This document shows, piece by piece, positions 20,771 to 27,603 of a DNA stretch of 27,603 bases (position 1 is the first letter of the stretch; every line of letters starts with the position of its first letter). Position numbers and translations under genes: made by a program. The notes under the pieces are model-generated. The model had not been told where the DNA came from. It worked only from the letters and a program-made list of their open reading frames with translations, and made no database searches. The stretch covers positions 1 to 27,603 of IMG/VR virus record IMGVR_UViG_3300031675_000015. One strand, written 5' to 3'. The stretch comes from a virus.

Positions 20771-22191
20771 TGCGTGCACCGACGCGATTTAATCAAATTG
20801 ACCTCTACCGGAAGGCCGGGAAGGCCGTGAAACCGCTGTATGGTAAGACTCGGCAAATAAAACACAGGCCAGTCGATAAGGTGCCGCTTGATACCATTCC
20901 TCAAATGTTTGACAAACTTTCCGGCCCGATTGCCGATTATATTACGGGAGAGAGGGAAAAAAAAGACAGAGAGAACATGCAGAAAGCCCTGATGGCTTAC
21001 AGGTCCGGTCTTCCAGGTCAGAAAGAGCGTATCGATTTATCAGAACAAGAAATCATGGATAAGTATGCAAGGCCCGCAAAGGACGCAGTAATCGGTGGGC
21101 CAATGGACATAGACGAAACGTCTGACGATATAGAAAGAAGGGCCGATGATGCTTGGTTTAACGCACTGCCAGATATAGACGACCAAGGTCGTTTTACTCA
21201 GGGGAAGCGTCTGGAAGGAATTGACGCCGCCGTAGCGGCTGCTGGGGATAAGCCAGGGCCAGTGACTCAGAAAATGTTGAACGCCCTTATGTTGAGCGAT
21301 ATGGATCGGAAGCAGGTAGCAGCAATGGAGCAGAAGACGGCGGAGCGGGACCAAGGGTATGCGCTGGCTAAGATCAGAGAAAAACCCGGCCCAGATACCC
21401 GGACGCCATTAGAGAAAAACCTTGCGGCGCTCGGCCTTTTTCCGGGGAGCGAGGAATTTAATAGCGCAATGAAAAAGGGCATCGAGAAAATGCCGCCACG
21501 ACCCTATGATACGACGGCTGGAATCAAAGACGCGAATGAATTGGCCTTTCGGCGGAAGGCGTTGCGCGACGCCAAAACGCCTGAAGAAAAAGCCAGAGCC
21601 AAACAAAGATTAGATGATTTTGATTTAATCCTTTCCAAATCTTTTGAAACTATTCGAGGAAAGGCCTCAGCTCAAGCATCAGGGGTGCAAGCTGTCAAAG
21701 CATCGGGTAGCGCTTTTGAGTCGCTCAATAAGATAAACTTAAATATGGGGAATCTAGATGATGCTATCGCGGCCCTCAGAAAGGGCGCGAGGACTGGCGC
21801 CATAGACCAATACCTGCCGAATATTCGAGCGTCGTCGGTTGAACTGAGAAATATTCAGAATCGCTTGGGACTCGATGTTATCGGGGCTGTTACATTCGGC
21901 GCGTTGTCCAAAGGCGAACTAGATTTGGCGCTCGAAACGGCGCTTCCAACAAGTCTTGATGAGCCTAAACTGTTAGCATGGCTGGAGAAAAGGAAAGAAG
22001 GGCAGCGCAAACTCGCCAACTATTACAGCCGCGCCGCTAGTTATTTGGGCACACCCGGAAATACCGTGGCAACATGGGTAGACCTGCAAACCGCCGAGAA
22101 AAAAGCTAGGGAGAACGCGGACGCAGCCGCAGCACCATCTGGTGTCACTAAACGCCTAGAGTTCGACGCGAAGGGGAACCCCGTCTTATGA
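20770..22191 (+). CDS. Ejection/internal virion protein (473 aa)
   Basis: Starts MRAPTRFNQIDLYRKAGKAV from the ATG at 20770 (a GTG at 20767 is possible). A helical protein; the C-terminal part SVELRNIQNRLGLDVIGAVT, then FGALSKGELDLALETALPTS and EGQRKLANYYSRAASYLG, is a recurring pattern in podovirus DNA-transfer proteins (LGLDVIGxxTFGALSxGELxxAL). Such proteins are packaged in the head and ejected to build a channel for DNA. GGAGG lies right before the start, and the stop overlaps the next gene as ATGA. No transmembrane helix is evident, so it probably acts as a soluble core or periplasmic part. Confidence 0.72.
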   Translation: MRAPTRFNQIDLYRKAGKAVKPLYGKTRQIKHRPVDKVPLDTIPQMFDKLSGPIADYITGEREKKDRENMQKALMAYRSGLPGQKERIDLSEQEIMDKYARPAKDAVIGGPMDIDETSDDIERRADDAWFNALPDIDDQGRFTQGKRLEGIDAAVAAAGDKPGPVTQKMLNALMLSDMDRKQVAAMEQKTAERDQGYALAKIREKPGPDTRTPLEKNLAALGLFPGSEEFNSAMKKGIEKMPPRPYDTTAGIKDANELAFRRKALRDAKTPEEKARAKQRLDDFDLILSKSFETIRGKASAQASGVQAVKASGSAFESLNKINLNMGNLDDAIAALRKGARTGAIDQYLPNIRASSVELRNIQNRLGLDVIGAVTFGALSKGELDLALETALPTSLDEPKLLAWLEKRKEGQRKLANYYSRAASYLGTPGNTVATWVDLQTAEKKARENADAAAAPSGVTKRLEFDAKGNPVL

Positions 22192-24344
22192 GTATAGAGG
22201 CAGTACTCGCGAACGGAACCGTTCTGGAGTTTCCAGACGGCACTGATCCCAAAGTGATCCAGAACACCGTTAAAAAAATGGTGGCGCAGACCACCACGGC
22301 ACAGCAGCCCCCCGAAGGGGCGTCTAATGACATTTCGCTCGGAACCTCCATACTCCGCAAGCCCGAAATGGCGGCTCGGGGGGTTTGGGATTCAGTAGGA
22401 AACACTTTGGCCGCGTTGCCCGAAATAGTCGCGGCTGGGGGGCGGCAGATTCCGGGCGTTCGTGAGTTGATGCCGGAGCCGGGTTATTACCGGGATAAAC
22501 TTGGTGATGCTGGCGCAACAATGGCAAACGTTCTTAACCGCCCCGTGAATCGCGCGTTTGGCTATGTGGATTCTGAGGGGCAGCGGACGGGGAGTTTTGG
22601 TCCGGATGCGCCTACGGGAGCGACCGAGAAGATTATGCACGGCGCAGGTAAAGGTGTTGGCGATGCGGCGGCCTTTATGCTCCCCGGTGCGGCGCTAATT
22701 AAAGCAGGAAAGGCGGGCGGCACTTCCGCAAACGTCGGCAAGGCACTGGTGACGCAACCGGGGGTTCAGGTGGTCGCCGGGGGTATTGGGGGCGGGACAA
22801 CCGAGGCGACGGACAACGCTTGGCTGGGCCTAGCCGCTGCTCTCGGGACGGGGATTACCGCATCTACGGCTTTAAACAAAATAGCAAAGATGGGTGCGAC
22901 TAACCAAGGCGAGAAAAGAATTCTCGCTTTGTTGACTGAGTTGGGCGACGGCGATACCGCTAGAGGAATCCAGATAGCGCAGCAGAGAGTTTCCCAAGGT
23001 GGCCCCGATACTGCGCTTGTGGATGTGGCCGGAATCAAAGGGGAGAAGCTAGCTAGGGCCGCTGCTAACGTACCAAGGGGACGCGGCCCTGAGATTGCTG
23101 ATGATTTTGTGCAGACTAGGGCTGGCGGTCGTGGGGGTAGGCTACAATCTGCTGCAGACAATCTCGCGCCGAACAAAATGTTCGAAATACTTGATAACTT
23201 ACACAAGGTGAAAACTCAGAGTTCAGCACCTTTGTATAAAGAGGCATTCGCGCCGAGGTCTGACCTTGCTGGCAAAGTATTTGCTCCTTGGGACGACCGG
23301 CTTCAGCAGTTTCTTGATGATCCAATCATCAAGAAGGGTATGGCAAAGGGAATCCGAATACAGCAGATGGAAGCTCTGGCTGATGACGTGCCTTTCAATT
23401 TCCAAGAATATGCGGTTAAGGGATTTGATGATGCCGGGGAGCTAATCATTGGAGGGACTCCTAATCTACGCGCTATGGACGCATCGAAGCGAGGTCTTGA
23501 CGAGACAATTAACGCTGCGCGTGACGATTTCGGGAATATAAAGTGGACAGAATACCTTAGAGCCGTCGATAAAGTGCGCCGCTCGCTTGTCAATAAACTT
23601 GACGACATCACGACAGATCAGCAGACAGGGCGCTCCGCGTACAAAGAAGCCCGCGCCGCTTATGCAGGCCCAGCGTCTCTTGAGGACGCCGCGTGGGCTG
23701 GGAGAAAGTTTCTGCGCGGTGACGAGGAACTAACGGCGAAGGCTGTCGCGGCTATGTCTGAGGGCGAGAAAGAGGCATTCAGGCTGGGCGCTCGGCGTGA
23801 GATATCAAAAATGATTAACACGGATACACAAGCGGCAGTCACTAAGTTCGCAGACAAGAAAGCGGAATTGTGGGCCAAAATGCGGACGGTATTCCCTGAC
23901 GATGAATCATTTAACGCATTTCGTGGCGATATTCAGAATGAGGTACAGAAGGCAAGGACAGATGCTTTTGTCGGCCCGCGAACTGGGTCGCCAACTGCTG
24001 GCATCCAGAAGGACGTCGCGGAGCTTGGTAGGCAACTGCCGCCCTCAGCGGAGAGGGGTATCGAGGTCATGGGGGAACTGGTAGCGCTCCGTCCGGGGAG
24101 GGCCGCTCTTGCATTGTCTCGCCCCGCTATTGATTGGATTAAAAGACCAACATCTAAAACGGCTGAAACGTTAGCCTCCGCACTTCTCGAAACCAGTCCG
24201 AAGGTTCAAAAAACGATGTTGGAGGAGTTGACTAAAAAAGCTAACTCAGCCCCCAATTTGAATGTGGGCATGATTACAGCCTTGATGTCAAAAATATCTA
24301 CCGCGCAGGGCATCGGAAATCCAACCATCCAATCCGGAAATTAG
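22188..24344 (+). CDS. Large ejection/internal virion protein with Gly/Ala-rich segments (718 aa)
   Basis: Starts MSIEAVLANGTVLEFPDGTD, the VLxxGTVLEFPDGTxxxVIQ opening frequent in podovirus internal proteins. Residues about 150-240 are Gly/Ala-rich (GAGKGVGDAAAFMLPGAALI, GGIGGGTTEATDNAWLGLAA), potentially membrane-active. A long helical part follows (LHKVKTQSSAPLYKEAF, EYLRAVDKVRRSLVNKLDDI), then a conserved-looking EAFRLGARREISKMI. The organisation fits a gp16/gp20-type ejection protein that enters the host envelope. It starts inside the upstream stop (ATGA). No lytic transglycosylase Glu motif was recognised, so peptidoglycan cleavage cannot be claimed. Confidence 0.7.
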   Translation: MSIEAVLANGTVLEFPDGTDPKVIQNTVKKMVAQTTTAQQPPEGASNDISLGTSILRKPEMAARGVWDSVGNTLAALPEIVAAGGRQIPGVRELMPEPGYYRDKLGDAGATMANVLNRPVNRAFGYVDSEGQRTGSFGPDAPTGATEKIMHGAGKGVGDAAAFMLPGAALIKAGKAGGTSANVGKALVTQPGVQVVAGGIGGGTTEATDNAWLGLAAALGTGITASTALNKIAKMGATNQGEKRILALLTELGDGDTARGIQIAQQRVSQGGPDTALVDVAGIKGEKLARAAANVPRGRGPEIADDFVQTRAGGRGGRLQSAADNLAPNKMFEILDNLHKVKTQSSAPLYKEAFAPRSDLAGKVFAPWDDRLQQFLDDPIIKKGMAKGIRIQQMEALADDVPFNFQEYAVKGFDDAGELIIGGTPNLRAMDASKRGLDETINAARDDFGNIKWTEYLRAVDKVRRSLVNKLDDITTDQQTGRSAYKEARAAYAGPASLEDAAWAGRKFLRGDEELTAKAVAAMSEGEKEAFRLGARREISKMINTDTQAAVTKFADKKAELWAKMRTVFPDDESFNAFRGDIQNEVQKARTDAFVGPRTGSPTAGIQKDVAELGRQLPPSAERGIEVMGELVALRPGRAALALSRPAIDWIKRPTSKTAETLASALLETSPKVQKTMLEELTKKANSAPNLNVGMITALMSKISTAQGIGNPTIQSGN

Positions 24345-24355
24345 GAGCAAGATAA

Positions 24356-26944
24356 ATGGCCCGCAACGGTTCAGGAACGTTCAGTTCGCCCTACCCCAAT
24401 TTCGTGTCGGGGACTGTTATATCGTCGTCTGAGGTTGACGCGAATAACAGTGATGTCGCGACAGCCCTCACGCAGTCCATCGCGGTTGATGGGCAGACCA
24501 CGGTAACCGCCAATCTGCCGATGAACGCCAAGAAGTTCACCGGGCTGGCGGTAGGCGCAGCAGCGACCGACAGTCTCAATCTGGGGCAGGCACAAGCTGA
24601 AGCGATGATCTGGTGCGGTACTGCGGGCGGTAGTGCCAATGCCATCACGCTGGCCCCCACCCCCGCGATCACGGCCTACGCAGCCGGGCAGCGGTTTGTC
24701 TGGATGGCAAGCTCTACAGTCAACACGGGGGCCACCACAGTAGCCATCTCTGGCCTTTCGGCTATTGCCCTCCAGGACAATGGAGCGGCCCTTGTCGCGG
24801 GCAATCACGCTGCCAGCAAGATGTTTATGGGTATCCTCAATACGACCAGCACGATGCAGATCATGCAGGTCCAGAGCAGCGGCACTGATCCGCTGATTAT
24901 TTCCAGCCTGACGGTTTCTGGGACCAGCCTGTTAACCGGCGTCACGACGCACGGCGCTGATGTCTTATCAGATACGGATAGTACAGATAGTGTGGGTTCC
25001 ACGGCGGTGAGATGGCTCAAGGGTTGGTTCGACACTCTGACAGCGGGAACCCTGACGATTGGCTCTGGTTCCATTGTTGATAGCTCCGGTACAATTAACT
25101 TCGGTAATGAGACGCTGACGACGACTGGACCGATCAACGGCGCGGCCATAACCGGCTCCGGCATATTAAGCGTTGATGACACTACCGACACGACATCAGG
25201 AACGACTGGATCAATCCACACTGATGGCGGTGTTGGAGTTGCAAAGAATTTGTTTGTTGCAACGAACGCAACGGTGTCCGGCACCACTCTTATGACGGGC
25301 GTCACGACACACGGCGGTAATGTAGTTTCCGATGCTGACAGTACAGATGATTTAGGTACTACCGGGGTACGGTGGCGAGCCTTATATGTCGATGCAATTA
25401 CTGCAACTGATCAAATAACGGCCACCGGTTTCACAGGAACGCTAGATGGCATACTTGGCTCTGGCACCCCTGCTGCCGCAACTGTCACAACCATTGACGC
25501 ATCAGGTGTGGCGACAGCGACAACCTTTGAGCCTGACGGCGATACCTCCGCTGCTGATAATGCCGCAATTGGTTATACAGCAGCCGAAGGATTGATATTA
25601 ACCGGGCAGGGTTCGACCAACGACGTTACGATAAAGAATGATGCCGATGCAGAAGTAATGGGCGTTCTTACCGGAACAACCACGGTGTCATTTACGGGTG
25701 ATGTCGGCATCGGAGTCTCGTCACCAGATGGCAAGCTCCATGTGATGACCGCAAGTGCTGGTACTGCAATCGGCACATATAAAGACCTGACGGTCGAGAG
25801 TAATACCAATATGGGCGTTCAACTTCTCAGCCCCAACAACACTGCCCAATTTATTAGTTTCGGCGACCCAGACGATATCGATGTCGGACAGATTTTCTAC
25901 TCTCATGTTACCAATTCGATGGCGTTCAAGACTACTGGTGCCGAAGCGATGCGTATCAACACTAGTCAGCAGGTCGGCATCGGCACGTCGTCACCGTCAG
26001 GCATCCTTGATGTTGAAGACGCCACCGTAGACATGTCTCTTAATTCAACAGGCACTGATGCAGGGAGCGTTTTACGCTTTCAAAATGCCGGGACGAACAG
26101 AGGTGTCATTCAGCTTGGTGGCTCGGGCGGAAAGTCCATGTTTTTCGATGTTGTGGATACCGCTGGCATTATGTATTTCCGTACGCAAAGTGATCAAACC
26201 CGCATGACAATTGCCGCAGCCGGAACGGTCAACGTCGTCGCTGCATTAACCGTGGGGGGAAGTATAAAGTCAGGTGTTGCTGGTACAAACGGGCATTTGC
26301 AACTTGGTCGCACATCCGATGGAGCGACAATTACAAACTTTATAACTGATGGCACAAACGGAATTATTAACTCAGTAGCGGCTACGATTATTCAAGTAAA
26401 TACATCAGAAAAGATGCGTATCGACAGTGCGGGCAATGTTGGCATAGGGAAGACGGCGGGGGCTAACTCCCGACTCAATGTTTTGGGTAGTGCTACCGAT
26501 ACCGACTTCGCCGCAATTTTTGAAAAAGGCTCATCGACAGCGACGACCGGCCAGTACTACGTGGCCTTCAATAACAGCTCCGGTGGTGGGAACGGAATGA
26601 TTGTCGGAAATGGGGCAGGGGGAGCTGCTTTTGCCGGTTACTCAGATCGCCGGTTGAAGGAGAACATCGAACCTCTGCCATCGCAACTCGATAACATCAT
26701 GGCTTTGAAACCCTGCGAATTCGATTTTAAAACCGGGGGGCATAATATTGGCTTCATCGCTCAAGAATTTCGAGATGTTTACCCGGATGCGGTCGCTGAA
26801 GGGGCACCAGTAACAGAAGGCGGTGAGAAAATGCTAACGCTTGCTGGCTGGTCGAAACAGGAGGCTCGCCTTGTCTCAGCCTTACAAGGGGCTGTCGAGA
26901 AAATTAACCAACTAGAAGAGCGCATTGCTGCGCTGGAAGGATAA
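24356..26944 (+). CDS. Tail fibre/spike with C-terminal S74 self-cleaving chaperone (862 aa)
   Basis: Starts MARNGSGTFSSPYPNFVSGT, a podovirus fibre opening that attaches to the tail. The middle is beta-rich, with Thr/Gly/Ser repeats, a 35-residue duplication 120 residues apart, and three MRI(N/D)...VGIG-type units. The C-terminus begins YSDRRLKENIEPL (Ser763) and continues HNIGFIAQEFRDVYPDAV to a coiled-coil end, the intramolecular chaperone of peptidase family S74, which trimerises the fibre and cleaves itself before the serine. The mature fibre would be about 762 residues and the released chaperone about 100. TTAGGAG precedes the ATG. It determines receptor binding; the C-terminal half is likely variable among relatives. 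Confidence 0.88.
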   Translation: MARNGSGTFSSPYPNFVSGTVISSSEVDANNSDVATALTQSIAVDGQTTVTANLPMNAKKFTGLAVGAAATDSLNLGQAQAEAMIWCGTAGGSANAITLAPTPAITAYAAGQRFVWMASSTVNTGATTVAISGLSAIALQDNGAALVAGNHAASKMFMGILNTTSTMQIMQVQSSGTDPLIISSLTVSGTSLLTGVTTHGADVLSDTDSTDSVGSTAVRWLKGWFDTLTAGTLTIGSGSIVDSSGTINFGNETLTTTGPINGAAITGSGILSVDDTTDTTSGTTGSIHTDGGVGVAKNLFVATNATVSGTTLMTGVTTHGGNVVSDADSTDDLGTTGVRWRALYVDAITATDQITATGFTGTLDGILGSGTPAAATVTTIDASGVATATTFEPDGDTSAADNAAIGYTAAEGLILTGQGSTNDVTIKNDADAEVMGVLTGTTTVSFTGDVGIGVSSPDGKLHVMTASAGTAIGTYKDLTVESNTNMGVQLLSPNNTAQFISFGDPDDIDVGQIFYSHVTNSMAFKTTGAEAMRINTSQQVGIGTSSPSGILDVEDATVDMSLNSTGTDAGSVLRFQNAGTNRGVIQLGGSGGKSMFFDVVDTAGIMYFRTQSDQTRMTIAAAGTVNVVAALTVGGSIKSGVAGTNGHLQLGRTSDGATITNFITDGTNGIINSVAATIIQVNTSEKMRIDSAGNVGIGKTAGANSRLNVLGSATDTDFAAIFEKGSSTATTGQYYVAFNNSSGGGNGMIVGNGAGGAAFAGYSDRRLKENIEPLPSQLDNIMALKPCEFDFKTGGHNIGFIAQEFRDVYPDAVAEGAPVTEGGEKMLTLAGWSKQEARLVSALQGAVEKINQLEERIAALEG
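24911..25375 (+). repeat. 35-residue duplication in the tail fibre
   Basis: Units at 24911-25015 (TVSGTSLLTGVTTHGADVLS...) and 25271-25375 (TVSGTTLMTGVTTHGGNVVS...) match at about three-quarters of their residues, 360 bp apart. Both end in a V(R)W step. They are likely beta-solenoid or prism units of the fibre shaft. Confidence 0.75.
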
Positions 26945-26948
26945 AATA

Positions 26949-27188
26949 ATGGAAGAAGTAGTTAACATTAACGGCACCAAATACACCGAGGAAGACTTTA
27001 ACGAGGAGCAGAGTTACATCATTAAGCAGATCCGCTCCTGTAAAGATAAAGCGGCACATCTGATGTTTGAACTGGATCAGGCCAAGGTGGCCGAACAGGC
27101 ATTCATAAATGCATTTATGATCTCAATGAAGACTTCGGAAGAGGAAAATGCTGAATCTCCCGAGGACATAGCGGCGGAAGGAAAGTAA
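26949..27188 (+). CDS. Small protein, DUF6447-like (79 aa)
   Basis: Starts MEEVVNINGTKYTEEDFNEE with AAGGA upstream; the longer frame from 26925 lies inside the fibre gene and is not preferred. The pattern (I/V)NGxxYxxxDFxxEQ, then IKQIRSCKDKAAHLMFELDQ and AKVAEQAFINAFMISM, is typical of small helical phage proteins in the DUF6447-like group. A beta-hairpin is followed by a long helix, with an acidic C-terminus. It stands after the fibre gene, so a tail or fibre accessory role is inferred. The family assignment is from memory of the pattern. Confidence 0.65.
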   Translation: MEEVVNINGTKYTEEDFNEEQSYIIKQIRSCKDKAAHLMFELDQAKVAEQAFINAFMISMKTSEEENAESPEDIAAEGK

Positions 27189-27189
27189 A

Positions 27190-27516
27190 ATGGCGGCAAC
27201 ATGGAAAATAGCGGCCTGTGATCGCACAGTATCACTGGGCGGAGAGGCGGACGTTATCACAACCGTTCACTGGGACGTAACTGATAAAGAGACAGTGGAT
27301 GGTGTAGACCACTATGGCCGTCTATATGGCTCTGTGGGCATCAACACCGACGACCTGTCCAGTTTCACTGCATATGCCGACGTTACAGAGGCCAACGCAA
27401 TTGTATGGGCAAAGGCGGCACTGGGGTCTGACGAAGTTACCCGGCTTGAAACCGATGTGGCGTCTCAGATTGCGCTATCCAAGGCTCCCGTAACCGGCAC
27501 CGGGGTTCCTTGGTGA
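27190..27516 (+). CDS. Small beta-rich phage protein (108 aa), DUF7936-like
   Basis: Starts MAATWKIAACDRTVSLGGEA one base after the previous stop. The pattern WKI..CDRxVSLGGxxDVITTVHWDVT, then DHYGRLYGSVGINTDDLSSF and VTEANAIVWAKAALG, recurs in small proteins encoded next to phage fibre genes. It is probably a single beta-sandwich domain with a short C-terminal helix. The role is unknown, and placement suggests a fibre accessory or adhesin-type protein. The stop is followed by a short unassigned stretch to the window end. Confidence 0.6.
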   Translation: MAATWKIAACDRTVSLGGEADVITTVHWDVTDKETVDGVDHYGRLYGSVGINTDDLSSFTAYADVTEANAIVWAKAALGSDEVTRLETDVASQIALSKAPVTGTGVPW

Positions 27517-27530
27517 CATGAACGAGCAGA

Positions 27531-27582
27531 TGCGGTGACCTCAGCAACGCAAATTATCTTTGCTGCGTTCGTCTGCACCGCA
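27531..27582. other. Nested inverted repeat after the last gene
   Basis: TGCGGTG (27531-27537) pairs with CACCGCA (27576-27582), and inside it AACGCA (27546-27551) pairs with TGCGTT (27564-27569). There is no U-tract. It could be an mRNA structure or regulatory site at the end of the morphogenesis operon. Confidence 0.4.
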
Positions 27583-27603
27583 GTGCCTCTTCCTGTGCAG
27601 GCT
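27535..27603 (+). CDS. Possible start of a further gene (cut by window edge)
   Basis: From a GTG at 27535 an open frame runs to the right edge, coding for a hydrophobic stretch TSATQIIFAAFVCTAVPLPV followed by QA, like a signal peptide or membrane anchor (a lysis or envelope gene would fit here). The ribosome-binding sequence is poor and a nested inverted repeat covers the same bases, so it may not be coding. Confidence 0.25.
   Translation, partial: MTSATQIIFAAFVCTAVPLPVQA

Noticed and set aside
1-27603. tRNA genes, CRISPR array, insertion sequences, integrase and attachment sites
   Set aside because: No cloverleaf-like sequence, regularly spaced direct repeats with spacers, transposase motifs or recombinase signatures were recognised on either strand by eye; a covariance-model and profile search would be needed to exclude them fully.

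Overview
The window is part of a tailed-phage genome (Caudoviricetes) with a podovirus-type (short-tail, P22-like) gene set. It could equally be a free phage, a prophage or a metagenomic phage contig. Most coding strands are moderately GC-rich, starts are mainly ATG with clear Shine-Dalgarno sequences, and genes are tightly packed with ATGA, TGATG or TAATG junctions. Protein style (Sak4/DUF669/PD-(D/E)XK recombination set, SpeD homologue, large repeat-rich ejection proteins) resembles phages of aquatic Proteobacteria, probably Alphaproteobacteria. The host assignment is inference only. No integrase, CI-type repressor, tRNA, CRISPR array, insertion sequence or attachment site was seen, and the left end cuts through a gene.

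Layout. (1) 2516 down to 1, minus strand: a recombination operon with a small unknown protein, a Sak4-like RecA-fold ATPase, an unknown 126-residue protein, a DUF669 (putative ssDNA-binding) protein, a small zinc-ribbon-like protein and the N-terminal part of a PD-(D/E)XK exonuclease. (2) 2517-2631: a compact divergent control region with two GTGTNNACAT boxes 31 bp apart, each covering the -35 hexamer of one of two face-to-face promoters. (3) 2632-4955, plus strand: a 54-residue P22 Cro-like repressor, a MazG-like small protein and a Toprim primase/RepA-type helicase. (4) 4956-5233: a non-coding block packed with TACCCC/GGGGTA palindromes, then a good extended -10 promoter. (5) 5234-14157: packaging and head genes (TerS, TerL, small proteins, portal, scaffold, major capsid, decoration protein, a terminator, an HhH/AT-hook protein and a head-tail adaptor). 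(6) 14157-15154: an accessory pair, an S-adenosylmethionine decarboxylase homologue (SpeD) translationally coupled to a class I SAM methyltransferase. (7) 15159-24344: tail and ejection genes (proline-rich protein, tail protein, GNAT acetyltransferase, repeat-rich 744-residue protein, PAPS-reductase-like PP-loop protein, small protein and two large ejection-type proteins). (8) 24356-27603: a tail fibre/spike with a self-cleaving S74 chaperone, two small accessory proteins and the possible start of another gene.

How it works together: the Cro-like protein probably balances the leftward recombination operon against the rightward replication operon. The promoter near 5140 probably starts the morphogenesis operon. 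Several metabolic-type genes (speD, methyltransferase, GNAT, PAPS-reductase-like) sit inside the structural operon and would be expressed late. The features I find most worth following up are the speD-methyltransferase pair, the palindrome block after the helicase gene, the twin-box divergent switch, and the two different tandem-repeat arrays in the 744-residue virion protein.
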